64,000 bases of DNA from Mucilaginibacter_A sp965201005 (GCF_965201005.1 NZ_OZ241747.1:1302001-1366000); one strand, 5' to 3'. Positions 35,232-45,121 are shown, numbered from the stretch's first letter. Program-made: numbers and translations. The notes: generated by a model from the sequence alone, not told the origin.

Positions 35232-36116
35232 TTATGCTTTAGTAATTTTATTTTTTATTTTTGAAAAGCCTTTATTAAATAATCTTCTATATTCAGGAAT
35301 TGGTTTAAAATCTTTATAGGCTGTGTAACTCAAAATTCTATAAAACTCTCTTTTGTGCTGTTCTTTTGAAAAGCAAGACTTGAATATTGGTTTTATATCA
35401 ATAAAATGAACCAGTTTTACATCGTCTGGATATTCAAATAGATCACTATGGTTCCAAATTCGACCTATTTCATACCAATCGTTACGTAAAACTACATTTA
35501 AACCATATTGATCAGGATACAATATATATTTTTTATTATCGTAGAGGCATTGGATTACTTTATTAGCAATATCTTCCTGAATCCACTTTTCCGTATTCAT
35601 TAAAAGCAAACCTGAATTGAAATACTTCATATTTGCAGGAAGCCCCAGTTCCTTGTAATTTCGTATTGCAGTAGGTGAACTTACTATCATCTGATAATCT
35701 TGTACTGCGCCAACAATGTTATCACCAATATTGGTATGATATAAAAGTGAAATATCATCATAAAGTATCATATCTACATCTAAATAGATAAGTTTTTTAC
35801 ATTCTACTCCGGCAGCAGCAGGGGCAAATAAACGTAGGTAGGCTGTTATAGGGTAATGTGAAACTTCAAGAGGAATAGTAACACCAGGCGGAACAATATC
35901 CTTTATCTTAACCCAGGAGATTGTAGTCATTTCAGGATTAACAGAATTTATTATTTTTTCTTTGTTCGTTTTAGAGATGCCGTCATCAATAATTATAAAA
36001 TCAATCAGTTCTTTTGTTTTGTGATTTAATTCGATTGATTTTATAAGTGCAGTTGCCAGTATTGCATAAAAATTGTCCGAAGCCACAACAACTGTTATTT
36101 TTTCTGTTAATTCCAT
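35232..36116 (-). CDS. Glycosyltransferase family 8
   Basis: A 294-residue GT8 enzyme with VVVASDNFYAILATALIKSI at the N-terminus, then SHYPITAYLRLFAPA and the metal-binding KLIYLDVDMILYDD. YFNSGLLLMNTEKW and YPDQYGLNVVL follow. The family includes LPS galactosyl- and glucosyltransferases (RfaI/J) that retain anomeric configuration. It is a lone minus-strand gene, flanked by long repeat-bearing gaps and divergent from the gene at 36385. It is probably transcribed on its own. Confidence 0.92.
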   Translation of the reverse strand: MELTEKITVVVASDNFYAILATALIKSIELNHKTKELIDFIIIDDGISKTNKEKIINSVNPEMTTISWVKIKDIVPPGVTIPLEVSHYPITAYLRLFAPAAAGVECKKLIYLDVDMILYDDISLLYHTNIGDNIVGAVQDYQMIVSSPTAIRNYKELGLPANMKYFNSGLLLMNTEKWIQEDIANKVIQCLYDNKKYILYPDQYGLNVVLRNDWYEIGRIWNHSDLFEYPDDVKLVHFIDIKPIFKSCFSKEQHKREFYRILSYTAYKDFKPIPEYRRLFNKGFSKIKNKITKA

Positions 36117-36170
36117 TTGCGATTAAATTGAAAGCTAAAATATGATAAAAAAATGATAGAGCAACTAAAA

Positions 36171-36324
36171 GTCTATTTAACTTTCAACCAAGGGTTTTTT
36201 ATAAGCTTCTTTTAATAACTAAAATTTGGCAGATATATAAATTTTCTAATCATCAATAATCATAAATTAAAAACATAATCATAAAAGAAGCATGTAACAT
36301 GTAGTAAAAAGTTTAAACAGTTTC
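36171..36324. repeat. Degraded nested repeat element in a divergent intergenic region
   Basis: AAGCTTCTTTTA (36203-36214, one mismatch) pairs with exact TAAAAGAAGCAT (36282-36293). Outer arms around 36171 and AAGTTTAAACAGTTTC (36309-36324) are recognisable but weak. Confidence 0.72.
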
Positions 36325-36384
36325 AAATAATATTTATAAATTGCGTTGTTAAGATTTTACTAATAAAACAGCAACTATAATTTA

Positions 36385-37323
36385 ATGATAAACTGTAAAA
36401 CTTTGTTAGGTCATAAGGGACTTGACTTTTCAATATCCTGTTTAAAAACATTTATTGAAAACTCAGAAAATGAAATTCATTTACAGATTTTTGAAGACGG
36501 AACTTTAAGTAATGAAGACAAGCTATTACTAAAAACATCTTTAAAAGGCAGTTCTGTAATAGATAAAGCGGATATTGACAAACAAGTTGAAGAAAAATTG
36601 TCTAATTATCCTGCCTGTTTGGCCTACAGAAACAGTACTATATATGGGATAAAATTATTTGACATAATGCTTTATAAAGATGAAGATACTTTTTATATAG
36701 ATAGTGATATATACTTCATTAAAAACTTTACTTTGCCTAAGTTTGCTAATTTGCCAATTTTTATGTCTGATACATTCAATGCATACTCATTTCAACCGTT
36801 AGAGTTTATTCAGATCAAGTTTCCAATATATCCTTATATAAATTCAGGTTTTTTTTATTTTCCAAAAGAACTTTACAATCTAAATTATATTGAGGAGTTA
36901 CTAAACAAGCCGGTTATTAAAAATGCATTCAAAAATGCTTTAGCTAAAAAATTATACTGGTCAGAGCAAACTATATGGGCATTTTTATCTGGTAAATCAA
37001 AAGCAATATGCTATTTCAATAATAATCAAATTATGATGGCACAACAAGTTATGAAGTACCCTATTCAAGATAATATAACTTCAGAGACAATTGCAATACA
37101 CTTAGTATCATCCTTAAGAACCAATATTTATAATGTATTGGAAAGAGATTTTTCACAAAAAAGTAAATCGACTAATTTTAACCACATTGAATTAGAGTAT
37201 AATGAAAACCATCTCAGTAAATTGGGGTTTTTGATTGACAGATTACAGAAAAAATGGCGTCAAATGAATCCTAAGAAGTACTCCAACCATAATTCTAATG
37301 TTGTTCGTAAAAAGCTTTCTTAA
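36385..37323 (+). CDS. Putative GT-A-fold glycosyltransferase
   Basis: A 312-residue protein I do not recognise at family level. It has DTFYIDSDIYFIKNF, a classic D-x-D metal-binding strand of nucleotide-sugar transferases, preceded by LAYRNSTIYGIKLFD. YINSGFFYFPKEL corresponds to the GT8-like NSGxxxF segment, and YWSEQTIWAFL could be the acidic acceptor region. No signal peptide or membrane helix is apparent. Strongly AT-rich and divergent from the GT8 gene. A retaining GT8-like sugar transferase is the best guess. Confidence 0.65.
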   Translation: MINCKTLLGHKGLDFSISCLKTFIENSENEIHLQIFEDGTLSNEDKLLLKTSLKGSSVIDKADIDKQVEEKLSNYPACLAYRNSTIYGIKLFDIMLYKDEDTFYIDSDIYFIKNFTLPKFANLPIFMSDTFNAYSFQPLEFIQIKFPIYPYINSGFFYFPKELYNLNYIEELLNKPVIKNAFKNALAKKLYWSEQTIWAFLSGKSKAICYFNNNQIMMAQQVMKYPIQDNITSETIAIHLVSSLRTNIYNVLERDFSQKSKSTNFNHIELEYNENHLSKLGFLIDRLQKKWRQMNPKKYSNHNSNVVRKKLS

Positions 37324-37524
37324 TGTATTGATTATTGGTTCTGTTCTAAAACTTGTGATAGCTATATTTACCAGTAGTTTTACTCTAAATACAGCAGACC
37401 TGTTTGGTTGTAAAATTGAAAATAATTTATTCTGATTGATCGGTTTTTACAGTTAAAATTAATTCATCATGTACTTGGCAAGACAACATGGTTATTACTA
37501 TTCTTTAATATTATGAAAAGGCAT

Positions 37525-40500
37525 TTATTTTACGAACTTTAATTCCGAAATCCCTAACTGTGCATTGCCAGAAACACGAACCTTAAAGTTGGAAGGTTTG
37601 TTCAAATCCCCTCCCGATTCAAAAGGCGTATTTACAGTTGTTGAATAACCGGCATAACTGACCGTCAATAACCCGTTTATGTTTTTGACAGAAAAGTTTT
37701 GCGGTATTTGAATAAAGCTTGCAAACGGCAAATATTCAAACCCTGACTGCACAGTAATACCGTTGATCTTAACGCTTTGCAGGTACCCATTGCCGGAATC
37801 CATCAGAACGTTAAAATCGATCAATACTTTACCGTTTACGTCCAGTACCTGATACCTTACGCCCTCATAACCCGGGTAGCTTTTTCCCGTAAACCAGCAC
37901 ATTTTTCCCGTCAATAAATAATTGTTTGTGTTGTTTGCACCCTGGTCTTCCAATGACCTCAATACATAGCTTTCAGAATTACTTGTGCCGGTCACAAAAA
38001 CATCTATGTTGTCAGGCTTATAGGTCAACACAGATGTTTTTACATTAAAGTTGGCATCAGGTTGCCTGTTTAAACTCCAGCCATTGCCACCGGTAAAGTT
38101 TTGTGAGCGGAAAGGCAGGCCCCGCATCAGGTTTGTTTTGTCTTCTGTAAGGGTGATAGGTGCCTTAATGGTCATGGGCACAACAGTTTCTTTTATGGTT
38201 TCCAGGCCAGAAATTTCAAAAGTCCCTATACCACCGTGTTGCCCTTCATCACAATAAGCAAGCGTGATGTTCCCGTTGGGGCCTAAAACAGCATCTGTGG
38301 CAAAAGCATTGCCTGCCGCCATTGGTGCAGGACTGCCCAGTAAATTTGATTTTTGACCTGTTGAACCGCCCTGGACCAAGAACAATCCGTTATCATAGTA
38401 TATATTATGAAGGTTGTTTTGAAACGCCCCTCCGGTATAATTTTTCCAGAACTCACTGGCGATCTGGATTATTGCAAACCTTCCTACCATCATTAAATTG
38501 CCACCAGCGTGTGCGGTCGGGTAACCATTGCCAATATCTATGTCGCCATTGGCAGGGTAATCGCCCACATAATCAGTTGCCGTGCCCCGTGCAGTAACCC
38601 ATTCATATTTATTTTGGCCTTTTAAAACTGAACCTAAATGCCAGTTTATGGTCGGATCGTCCTTCGTTTGGGACCACGGGGAACTTCCGTTATAAAATAT
38701 ATATCTTGGTGAAGTTGCGCTAAAGCCAACCCCGAAATCATAAGGGGTGGCCGGTACTTGCCCAAAATTATGGTTGTTGTTGTAGGGTGAGGTTACAAAA
38801 ACCGTAGGTGAGGAAAAAACAGGGTTATTACTGGCATCAAAAGATATTGTTTGGACAGTTACCTGATCTTGCGCATTATCAATACTATTTATTGTAAACA
38901 GTGATCCGTCTTTTCCTAACTTTTGATTGTTACTTAAGTACACACCCGTTGCCCTTGCACCGGCGGCCTCGTCCAGTTCATAGATTTGTCCCCCGGCGTA
39001 AGCATAAGTACGGCCATTGCCCAATGTCACAACCTGACCAAAGCGTTGAAAAATATCGTACCCCTGGATCTTGTCCCCCCAGTTGGCGTAAAATTTCCAA
39101 CTTCCGTTTTTGCCATTGTCCAAAGGTTTTGAGTAATCCCGCCTAAACTCTAAAAAGTTGGCAAAATAACGTGTGGGGTTGTTCAGGTCGATATGGGCAC
39201 TTCTGAAGGAGGGGATGTGCTGGCTTGATTCTTTGTAGGAATAATCAGCATTGAAATGTACTGCCCGGTTGTTGGACAGGTTGTGGTCATTGTCATAAGG
39301 CACATCGCCAACCCAAAAAGACCCGTCTTTTTGAAATTTGATATAATTTATTGAAAAAAAACGTGCTTCGCCGGCAAGTGGTGATGTGCCATAACCGCCT
39401 GCCGCCCCCAAAACATAAACTGCCGCGCCTCCTGCAGGGCCATAAAATTTTACCTGTTTGGTATCGTCATCGGCCACCGCGATCTTGCTGCCGTCTGGGG
39501 AAACGGCCAAGCAACCAGGGGTTGTAATGCCCGTAAAGTTTATGCCCGTATCTGTTAATGTACCATCACTGTTTATGGTCAATTTATGCACGGCATTATT
39601 GTAAACGATATAAATAAAGGTTGAAGCATCACATCCTATCCCTTTAATATCCGGGTAAGTCAAAGTTTGTAATAAAGCACCTGAAGAGGCCCTGCGGTCA
39701 ATTACCTGTAGTTCATTTTTCAGGTTTCGGGCAACAAACAAAAAATTACCGGACTGCTGTCCTTCCATTGCGGATATAACGCCTTTGTAATCGGTTTTTG
39801 TTACAGACAAAGCATGGTCATAATGTACATTGCCGGAACCGCTATTATTGCTGTCTTCTACAACGCCTGAAGGAAACGCGACAATGCCAGTGTTCGGATC
39901 ACCATTTGCAGAAGTGTACTGGGCATATACCCAGTTGTTTTGGTTAATGTTCATATTGGCGTCATACCCTAACTGGACGCCGCCCCCACAATAGATAATA
40001 TTTCCGTCTGTCCACATCTGGTTTGTGGATTGCGTGGTCATATTATAGCGCAGGTTAGTGTACTTGTTTGGGTCAGCTAAATCAAAAGATTTCAAAACGG
40101 CACCATGTTCGCTATAACCATTTGTTGCATATCCTTTTGCCACAGAAAAACACATGTTAACAGGCGCAGCGTTGATCACGCCATCACCGGTCAAATCTGT
40201 AGATGTATTCCCTATTACACCGGTGCACCAGGTTGAATTAATGTTGTTACTTAGAAGCTTTATATTATAACTACCATAAGCCGCCTGTGTGCCATCATCC
40301 AGTAAGCCGTCCCATTGGCCAACGTAACAACCGGCATCATACCGTACACCGCTCCACAAAGTTCGGATCAGGCTGCCATCGGTGTTATAAACACCGGCAG
40401 AAGTATTTGCAGAACTGCTGAGTTTAAAGTTAAAGCTGGTGTTGACTGTACCTGGAGATGTGAGGGTGGCTGCATTTGAAGCATTATCATTGATAATAAT

Positions 40501-40626
40501 GGTGGCCTTTGTATTAATATCGCCACAACAGTCAACTTTTTTAACCTGTTGTGCCCGGATAATATTAAAGGAAAGTAATAACAAACAGAAACAAAATACT
40601 TTCTTAACAAAAGAATAAACGGACAT
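37525..40626 (-). CDS. Large secreted protein with FlgD-like and beta-propeller-like regions
   Basis: A 1033-residue protein with a signal peptide (FCFCLLLLSFNIIRAQ). Residues about 50-115 resemble a FlgD-type Ig domain (GVYNTDGSLIRTLWSG, then GQWDGLLDDGTQAAYGSYNI). The middle 500 residues have repeated beta-strand blades such as CLAVSPDGSKIAVADDD and IKFQKDGSFWVGD, like an NHL or lactonase-type propeller. The last 170 residues look like a concanavalin-type beta-sandwich. No type IX secretion signal or lipobox is obvious. Its position inside the glycan cluster suggests a periplasmic or surface carbohydrate-binding or carbohydrate-modifying role, but no catalytic residues can be named. Confidence 0.75.
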   Translation of the reverse strand: MSVYSFVKKVFCFCLLLLSFNIIRAQQVKKVDCCGDINTKATIIINDNASNAATLTSPGTVNTSFNFKLSSSANTSAGVYNTDGSLIRTLWSGVRYDAGCYVGQWDGLLDDGTQAAYGSYNIKLLSNNINSTWCTGVIGNTSTDLTGDGVINAAPVNMCFSVAKGYATNGYSEHGAVLKSFDLADPNKYTNLRYNMTTQSTNQMWTDGNIIYCGGGVQLGYDANMNINQNNWVYAQYTSANGDPNTGIVAFPSGVVEDSNNSGSGNVHYDHALSVTKTDYKGVISAMEGQQSGNFLFVARNLKNELQVIDRRASSGALLQTLTYPDIKGIGCDASTFIYIVYNNAVHKLTINSDGTLTDTGINFTGITTPGCLAVSPDGSKIAVADDDTKQVKFYGPAGGAAVYVLGAAGGYGTSPLAGEARFFSINYIKFQKDGSFWVGDVPYDNDHNLSNNRAVHFNADYSYKESSQHIPSFRSAHIDLNNPTRYFANFLEFRRDYSKPLDNGKNGSWKFYANWGDKIQGYDIFQRFGQVVTLGNGRTYAYAGGQIYELDEAAGARATGVYLSNNQKLGKDGSLFTINSIDNAQDQVTVQTISFDASNNPVFSSPTVFVTSPYNNNHNFGQVPATPYDFGVGFSATSPRYIFYNGSSPWSQTKDDPTINWHLGSVLKGQNKYEWVTARGTATDYVGDYPANGDIDIGNGYPTAHAGGNLMMVGRFAIIQIASEFWKNYTGGAFQNNLHNIYYDNGLFLVQGGSTGQKSNLLGSPAPMAAGNAFATDAVLGPNGNITLAYCDEGQHGGIGTFEISGLETIKETVVPMTIKAPITLTEDKTNLMRGLPFRSQNFTGGNGWSLNRQPDANFNVKTSVLTYKPDNIDVFVTGTSNSESYVLRSLEDQGANNTNNYLLTGKMCWFTGKSYPGYEGVRYQVLDVNGKVLIDFNVLMDSGNGYLQSVKINGITVQSGFEYLPFASFIQIPQNFSVKNINGLLTVSYAGYSTTVNTPFESGGDLNKPSNFKVRVSGNAQLGISELKFVK

Positions 40627-41182
40627 GCAATATTTGGATTTTAATTTGTTTAAACCTGTTATTTGTTGATGTTATAGCCTATTTAATAGCATAAAATACT
40701 GTAACAACTGATGTTTTGATTTCTTGTAACGGTTTTTAAACTTAAAAAGTTGTCCTTTTACTAACCAGATTTTATTGGTGCACTGCAATTTAAAAATTTA
40801 ACTGTGTCAAATCTGATAAAATATATTATTATGCAAATAATGGTTTTTGAAACCATGTTTTACGGCCTGTTTGAATTTTATTGAATTTATTTTACAATGC
40901 TTCTTTTATTGCCTAAAAATCAGTCAATTTTAGTTCGTTTTTTTCAGAGGTGAATTATAAATCCGAAATTATGGTGCTAAAAGAAGCATCAGGCTGAGTT
41001 AAATAAAATTTTGAAATTAGAATTTGGCAAGAATGTTTAACTAAAAGTTCATTTTTGAAGAATGTAAGTCAGTCAAAAAATCATAAACGAAATAATTTCG
41101 TAAGTAATAATAATGTTTTGCTCCCGAAACAAATATTATTAAAATATGTATATTTCGCATTAATAACTAAAACCAATATATT
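40627..41182. other. 556-base divergent gap
   Basis: Separates the minus-strand secreted protein from the plus-strand OmpA-like gene. It contains one dispersed inverted pair (40897-40989). I see no other gene or clear promoter pair in it. Confidence 0.6.
40897..40989. repeat. Inverted pair of the dispersed 12-mer
   Basis: Exact ATGCTTCTTTTA (40897-40908) and exact TAAAAGAAGCAT (40978-40989). The left outer arm GGCCTGTTTGAATTTTA is at 40864-40880; the right outer arm is degraded. Confidence 0.87.
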
Positions 41183-41656
41183 ATGAAAACCAAAGTATTA
41201 TTTTTTACAATTTGTGCAGTGGTGATGATTTTTGCAGGCGTTAAGGCTTTCGATTTTCACACAAACAAAAAAATGGTGGCTAAAAGAAGCATTATAGACA
41301 AAAGTGCCCTGATCGCCGAAGTAACCAAAAATATTGAATATGATTTTGCCAAAGCTTCTGTACGGAAAACGTATGATGCAAATTTGAACAAGCTGGCAAA
41401 GCTGATGGTTGAAGACGAGTATGTAGTATCGCTGCGTGGCCATGCCGATTCAATCGGACAATACAAACCGAACTGGGTTTTGTCTGAAAAAAGGGCGGTT
41501 GAAGTAAAAGATTACCTGATTAGTAAAGGTGTTAAAAAGGAAAGGATTGTGGCCATTCCATATGGCAGCACCATCCCGATTGCCACTAACAAAACCGCCG
41601 AAGGCAGGCAGCGCAACAGAAGGGTTGAAATAAAACTAAAAGAAATTAATAAATAG
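41183..41656 (+). CDS. Small OmpA-like peptidoglycan-binding domain protein
   Basis: A 157-residue protein with an N-terminal hydrophobic segment (VLFFTICAVVMIFAGVKAF), probably a signal peptide or anchor. One OmpA C-terminal domain follows. The motif VVSLRGHADSIG and the signature NWVLSEKRAVEVKDYLISKG (Asp and Arg contacts with diaminopimelate) are intact, followed by GRQRNRRVEI. It likely tethers an envelope structure to peptidoglycan in the periplasm. No outer-membrane barrel is present. An exact 12-mer lies inside at 41281-41292, translated as Lys-Arg-Ser-Ile. Confidence 0.88.
   Translation: MKTKVLFFTICAVVMIFAGVKAFDFHTNKKMVAKRSIIDKSALIAEVTKNIEYDFAKASVRKTYDANLNKLAKLMVEDEYVVSLRGHADSIGQYKPNWVLSEKRAVEVKDYLISKGVKKERIVAIPYGSTIPIATNKTAEGRQRNRRVEIKLKEINK
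41281..41292 (-). repeat. Intragenic exact copy of the dispersed 12-mer
   Basis: TAAAAGAAGCAT in the sense strand of the OmpA-like gene, read as Ala-Lys-Arg-Ser-Ile. It lies in the poorly conserved linker between the signal segment and the OmpA domain. Confidence 0.8.
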
Positions 41657-41708
41657 TATCAAATCTTGATCCTGGCCATTAGTAGTGTCATCAGAATAAA
41701 AAACTATA

Positions 41709-41720
41709 ATGCTTCTTTTA
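41709..41720 (+). repeat. Unpaired intergenic 12-mer
   Basis: Exact ATGCTTCTTTTA followed by CCGTATAAATTT, which keeps the AT-rich tract seen in paired copies. No right-hand partner is visible. Confidence 0.78.
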
Positions 41721-41830
41721 CCGTATAAATTTCATTATGCAGTATTTAGAAGTTTTTGTTGACCAGAACCTGATTCAAAATCATAAACACAAACCCTGTA
41801 TTTACGGTTTTGAGCGACAAATATTTTTTC

Positions 41831-41867
41831 CCAACTCCTGATAAATTGATACTTTATCAGGAGTTGG
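41831..41867 (+). terminator. Perfect 15-bp hairpin between OmpA-like gene and wza2
   Basis: CCAACTCCTGATAAA (41831-41845) pairs fully with TTTATCAGGAGTTGG (41853-41867) across a seven-base loop. No strong U-run follows on either strand, so it may be a factor-dependent terminator or mRNA-stability element. Confidence 0.5.
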
Positions 41868-41924
41868 TATATATACCGATCAGATTTTAAACAAACCCGC
41901 ATTTATTTTATCAAATTTTTAAAC

Positions 41925-41932
41925 TAATTTTG
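41925..41932 (+). promoter_or_regulatory. Possible -7 box of the wza2 operon
   Basis: TAATTTTG matches the Bacteroidota -7 consensus TAnnTTTG exactly and lies 41 bases before the wza2 ATG. I see no -33 TTTG at the right spacing, so this is weak. Confidence 0.3.
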
Positions 41933-41972
41933 TATATCTGCTACCTTACTTAATGCTTAACACAATTAAAAA

Positions 41973-42761
41973 ATGAAATTAAACACCAGCCTGATTTTCT
42001 TATTTTTTTTATACCAGTTAACACTCTCTTCCTGTGTTGACGTAAAAAAAACAATCTATTTCGCCAATCAGCGGGACACAACGCTGGCTTCAAAAAATGA
42101 GGCACCGTTAACATACATCCAGGCCAATGATTTATTAAGCATTGCAGTAAGCAGTTTAAACCCAGCGGCAACAGCAATTTTTAATTCCCCAAACAATTCT
42201 TATGTAAGTTCTTCGTCCGCTTCAGGGATCAATTTGCAGTCGCCTGGCTATCTGGTCAATACAGATGGAAATATACAGTTCCCGGTAATCGGTAACCTTA
42301 AAGTTTCCGGTTTAACAACTACACAACTGAAAGATTTGATCACCAAAAATTTGTTGGACAGAAAATTACTGGTTGACCCGGTTGTGGTAGTAAGGCAACT
42401 GAATTTTAAAGTAAGTGTTTTGGGCGAAGTTGCCCGTCCAACGGTATTGAACGTGCCCAGCGAAAAAATATCTTTGTTAGAAGCTTTAGGTTTGGCTGGC
42501 GATATTACGGTTTACGGACGAAAAGACAACGTACTGATTATTCGGGAAGAGCAAGGTAAAAAAACTTTTAAAAGGCTGAATCTTAATACCAATCAACTAT
42601 TTAACTCAAATTATTATTACCTCAAATCCAACGATATTGTTTATGTTGAGGCAAATAAGGCCAAAATATCAAGTTCTGGCCGTACGGTGGTTATTTTGCC
42701 GATTATTTTGAGCGGATTGTCTTTTCTCGCCATTATACTGACTAATATAAAATTTAAGTGA
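41973..42761 (+). CDS. wza: Outer-membrane polysaccharide export lipoprotein, Wza-type (copy 2)
   Basis: A 262-residue lipoprotein, the same length as copy 1. The signal peptide ends LTLSSC with lipid-modified Cys21. The export domain has IQANDLLSIAVSSLNPAA and GYLVNTDGNIQFPVIGNLKV. The SLBB region has VSVLGEVARPTVLNVPSEKI and LKSNDIVYVEANKAK. It ends in a hydrophobic helix. It begins the plus-strand operon wza2-wzc2 and serves the Wzx/Wzy-type system that follows. Ten bases separate it from wzc2. Confidence 0.93.
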   Translation: MKLNTSLIFLFFLYQLTLSSCVDVKKTIYFANQRDTTLASKNEAPLTYIQANDLLSIAVSSLNPAATAIFNSPNNSYVSSSSASGINLQSPGYLVNTDGNIQFPVIGNLKVSGLTTTQLKDLITKNLLDRKLLVDPVVVVRQLNFKVSVLGEVARPTVLNVPSEKISLLEALGLAGDITVYGRKDNVLIIREEQGKKTFKRLNLNTNQLFNSNYYYLKSNDIVYVEANKAKISSSGRTVVILPIILSGLSFLAIILTNIKFK

Positions 42762-42771
42762 TCTAAAGAAA

Positions 42772-45100
42772 ATGAACAGAAAAATTTCTGAAAATAAAGA
42801 ATCTGATTTTAGCAGCACTTTCATCTTTCGGTATTTACCCTACTGGCCGCTGTTTTTATTGCTGATTATTGTGGCAATGATCGGAGGCTGGTTTTACCTA
42901 AAGATGGCCGTTCCGGTTTATGAAACAAATGCGCGGATTTTGATTAAAGATGAAAAAAAAGGTTCAGAAGATTCTAAAACATTAGAATCCTTGGATTTGA
43001 TCTCGCCCAAAAAAATCATAGACAATGAAATGGAAGTTATTCAATCCAAAACATTGTTAAACCAGGTAGTTAAAAACCTTAATTTGGCTGCTCCGGTATC
43101 CGAAGAAAAACGTTTCAACAGTATTTCTGCTTATGCAAGTTCGCCGATAACCATCGTAACAGATACCACCAATACCAAAAGGGCCAATAAGGTTTACTTT
43201 ACAACCGATAGTTCGCATATAAAAATTGGCAAAAATACTTATTTGCTTAATGAATGGGTTGATACTCCTTTTGGCCGGCTAAAATTCAAAACCAATAAGT
43301 ATCATTCTGATTTAGAACCTGATAAAAAACTGTACTTTTCTTTGGTTGACCCCAAAAAAGTTGTTACTTCCCTGGCATCTCGGGTAAAAATCACTGCAGC
43401 CAACAAATTGTCAAGTATTATCAACATTAGTTTTACCGACGAAAGCCCGGTGAGAGGGGAAGATATTGTAAATGAACTGATTAGGGTTTATAACGAATCG
43501 ATCATTGATGATAAAAACACATTGGCCCGGAATACTTCTAAGTTCATTGAAGAACGTTTGGCCCAGGTGGGGGATGATCTGATAAAAATTGAACACAGGC
43601 AACAAGCTTACAAAGCAAACAAAGGAGCCGTTGATGTTGATACCCAGGGAAAATTATTTTTAGAAAACGTAAGCACTAACGATCAGAAAGTCAGTGAGAT
43701 CAATACCAAACTTTCTGTTTTAAACCAGGTAGAAAGTTCTGTCCGCTCCCGGGATTTGTCCGGCGGAATAGTACCTTCAATGGCCGGTGTTGATGACCCG
43801 AGCTTAACGCAAATGGTTAAAAACTTGTATGATTTAGAAATTCAATCAGAAAGTTTGAGAAAAACAACAGGCGAAAACAATCCTTTAACAGTTTCATATA
43901 CTGATCAGATCAATAAAATCCGGCCGCAGATTTTAGAAAACGTGCGCAACCAAAGAAAAAGTCTGGAAGCAAGCAGGAGTAATTTATCAGCTACCAACAG
44001 CTCATATAGTTCTGTTTTGCAGGGATTGCCTGAAACGCAGCGACAATTGGTTGACATTAACCGGGAACAAACCGAAAAAAGCAATCTATACACGTTTTTG
44101 CTGAACAAAAAAGAGGAAACCGAATTATCCTATGTTTCTAATATCATGGGAAATAAAATTATCGATCCGGCAGAGTCCGGTGAAAATCCGGTAAGCCCTA
44201 AAAAGAAGTTTGTGTATTTAAGTGCATTTTTATTAGCATTAATTACCGGTTTTGGTGTGGTGGTCGGAAAAGAAAGTTTGCGCAGCAAAGTCATGTTCCA
44301 AAAGGAAATTGAAGAGTTGACCCAGTTGCCGGTAATTGGCGAGATCACTGCTGAAAAATCCAAAAATGCCATCGTGATCGGTAACAATCAAAAAACATTG
44401 ATTGCAGAACAATTCAGAAAGCTGAGGACAACGCTGAATTATCTGGGTATTGGTGCCAAGCAAAAACGTATCCTGATAACTTCTGCAATTTCCGGTGAAG
44501 GCAAGAGTTTTGTTGCCGCCAAATCTGGCCATTAGTTTAGCATTAACCGGTAAAAAAGTGGCATTGGTGGATTTTGATCTGAACAATCCTTCGCTGGCCG
44601 GTAAGCTGAACATCGACCCTGAACATGTTGGTGTTACAGAATTTTTGCAGGGGACAGCTACTCCGGACAAAATCATCAGGCAGACTGAAGTAGATGAAAA
44701 CCTTTCGTTTATCTCAACCGGTAAATTGCCCAAAAATCCTTCGGAATTAATTATGAATGGCAAAGCAGAGGATTTATTAAATTATCTCGATGGCCTGTTT
44801 GACTATATTGTAATTGATATTGCGCCGGTTGGGCCGGTTTCTGATGCGTATATTGTATCTCCGTTTTGCGATGCCACATTATATATTGTAAGGCATGGTT
44901 ACACGCCAAAAGTATTTATTGAACGTATTGACGAAAACAACCGCTTAAATAAATTGACCAATGCCGCAATTGTTTTCAATGGTGTTTCCGGCAGAGGGAT
45001 CGGTAGCAAATATGGTTACGGGTATGGTTACGGATACGGCTACGGTTACACCTATGAAGAAAAGAAAAGTAAAAAATTTCTTACCGGTTTTAAAGGGTAA
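42772..45100 (+). pseudogene. wzc: Wzc-type co-polymerase/tyrosine kinase (copy 2), broken by a one-base insertion
   Basis: The first frame (42772-44535, 587 residues) has both membrane helices, the periplasmic coiled-coil region and Walker A ISGEGKS, then runs into a stop after SFVAAKSGH. Removing one A from the AAA at 44521-44523 restores SFVAANLAISLALTG and continues with Walker A' VALVDFDLNNP and Walker B YIVIDIAP. The restored frame ends at 45100 with a tyrosine-rich tail of alternating YG. The break falls just after Walker A, so the truncated product would keep the chain-length domain but lose kinase activity. The tract is not a known slippery site; true mutation or base-call error are the alternatives. 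Confidence 0.85.
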
Positions 45101-45121
45101 ATGTCATCTTTTTTCAAACTG

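Larger units (their letters stand above)
41657..41972. other. 316-base gap before wza2
   Basis: Contains a single exact 12-mer without partner (41709-41720), a perfect 15-base-pair hairpin (41831-41867), a stray outer-arm remnant (TTTTAAACAAACC, 41886-41898) and a TAATTTTG box (41925-41932). Confidence 0.65.

Noticed and set aside
37525..40626. Secreted protein as a polysaccharide lyase or glycoside hydrolase
   Set aside because: No catalytic motif of a known family could be found, so a named enzyme activity is not supported.
44515..44530. Programmed ribosomal frameshifting at Wzc2
   Set aside because: The site (GCCGCCAAATCT) has no recognised slippery heptamer and no evident downstream stem.
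44495..45100. The second part of Wzc2 as an independent gene with a GTG start
   Set aside because: Its first ten residues are out-of-frame Walker A sequence, and one base deletion restores a single normal Wzc; a natural separate kinase would carry its own Walker A.
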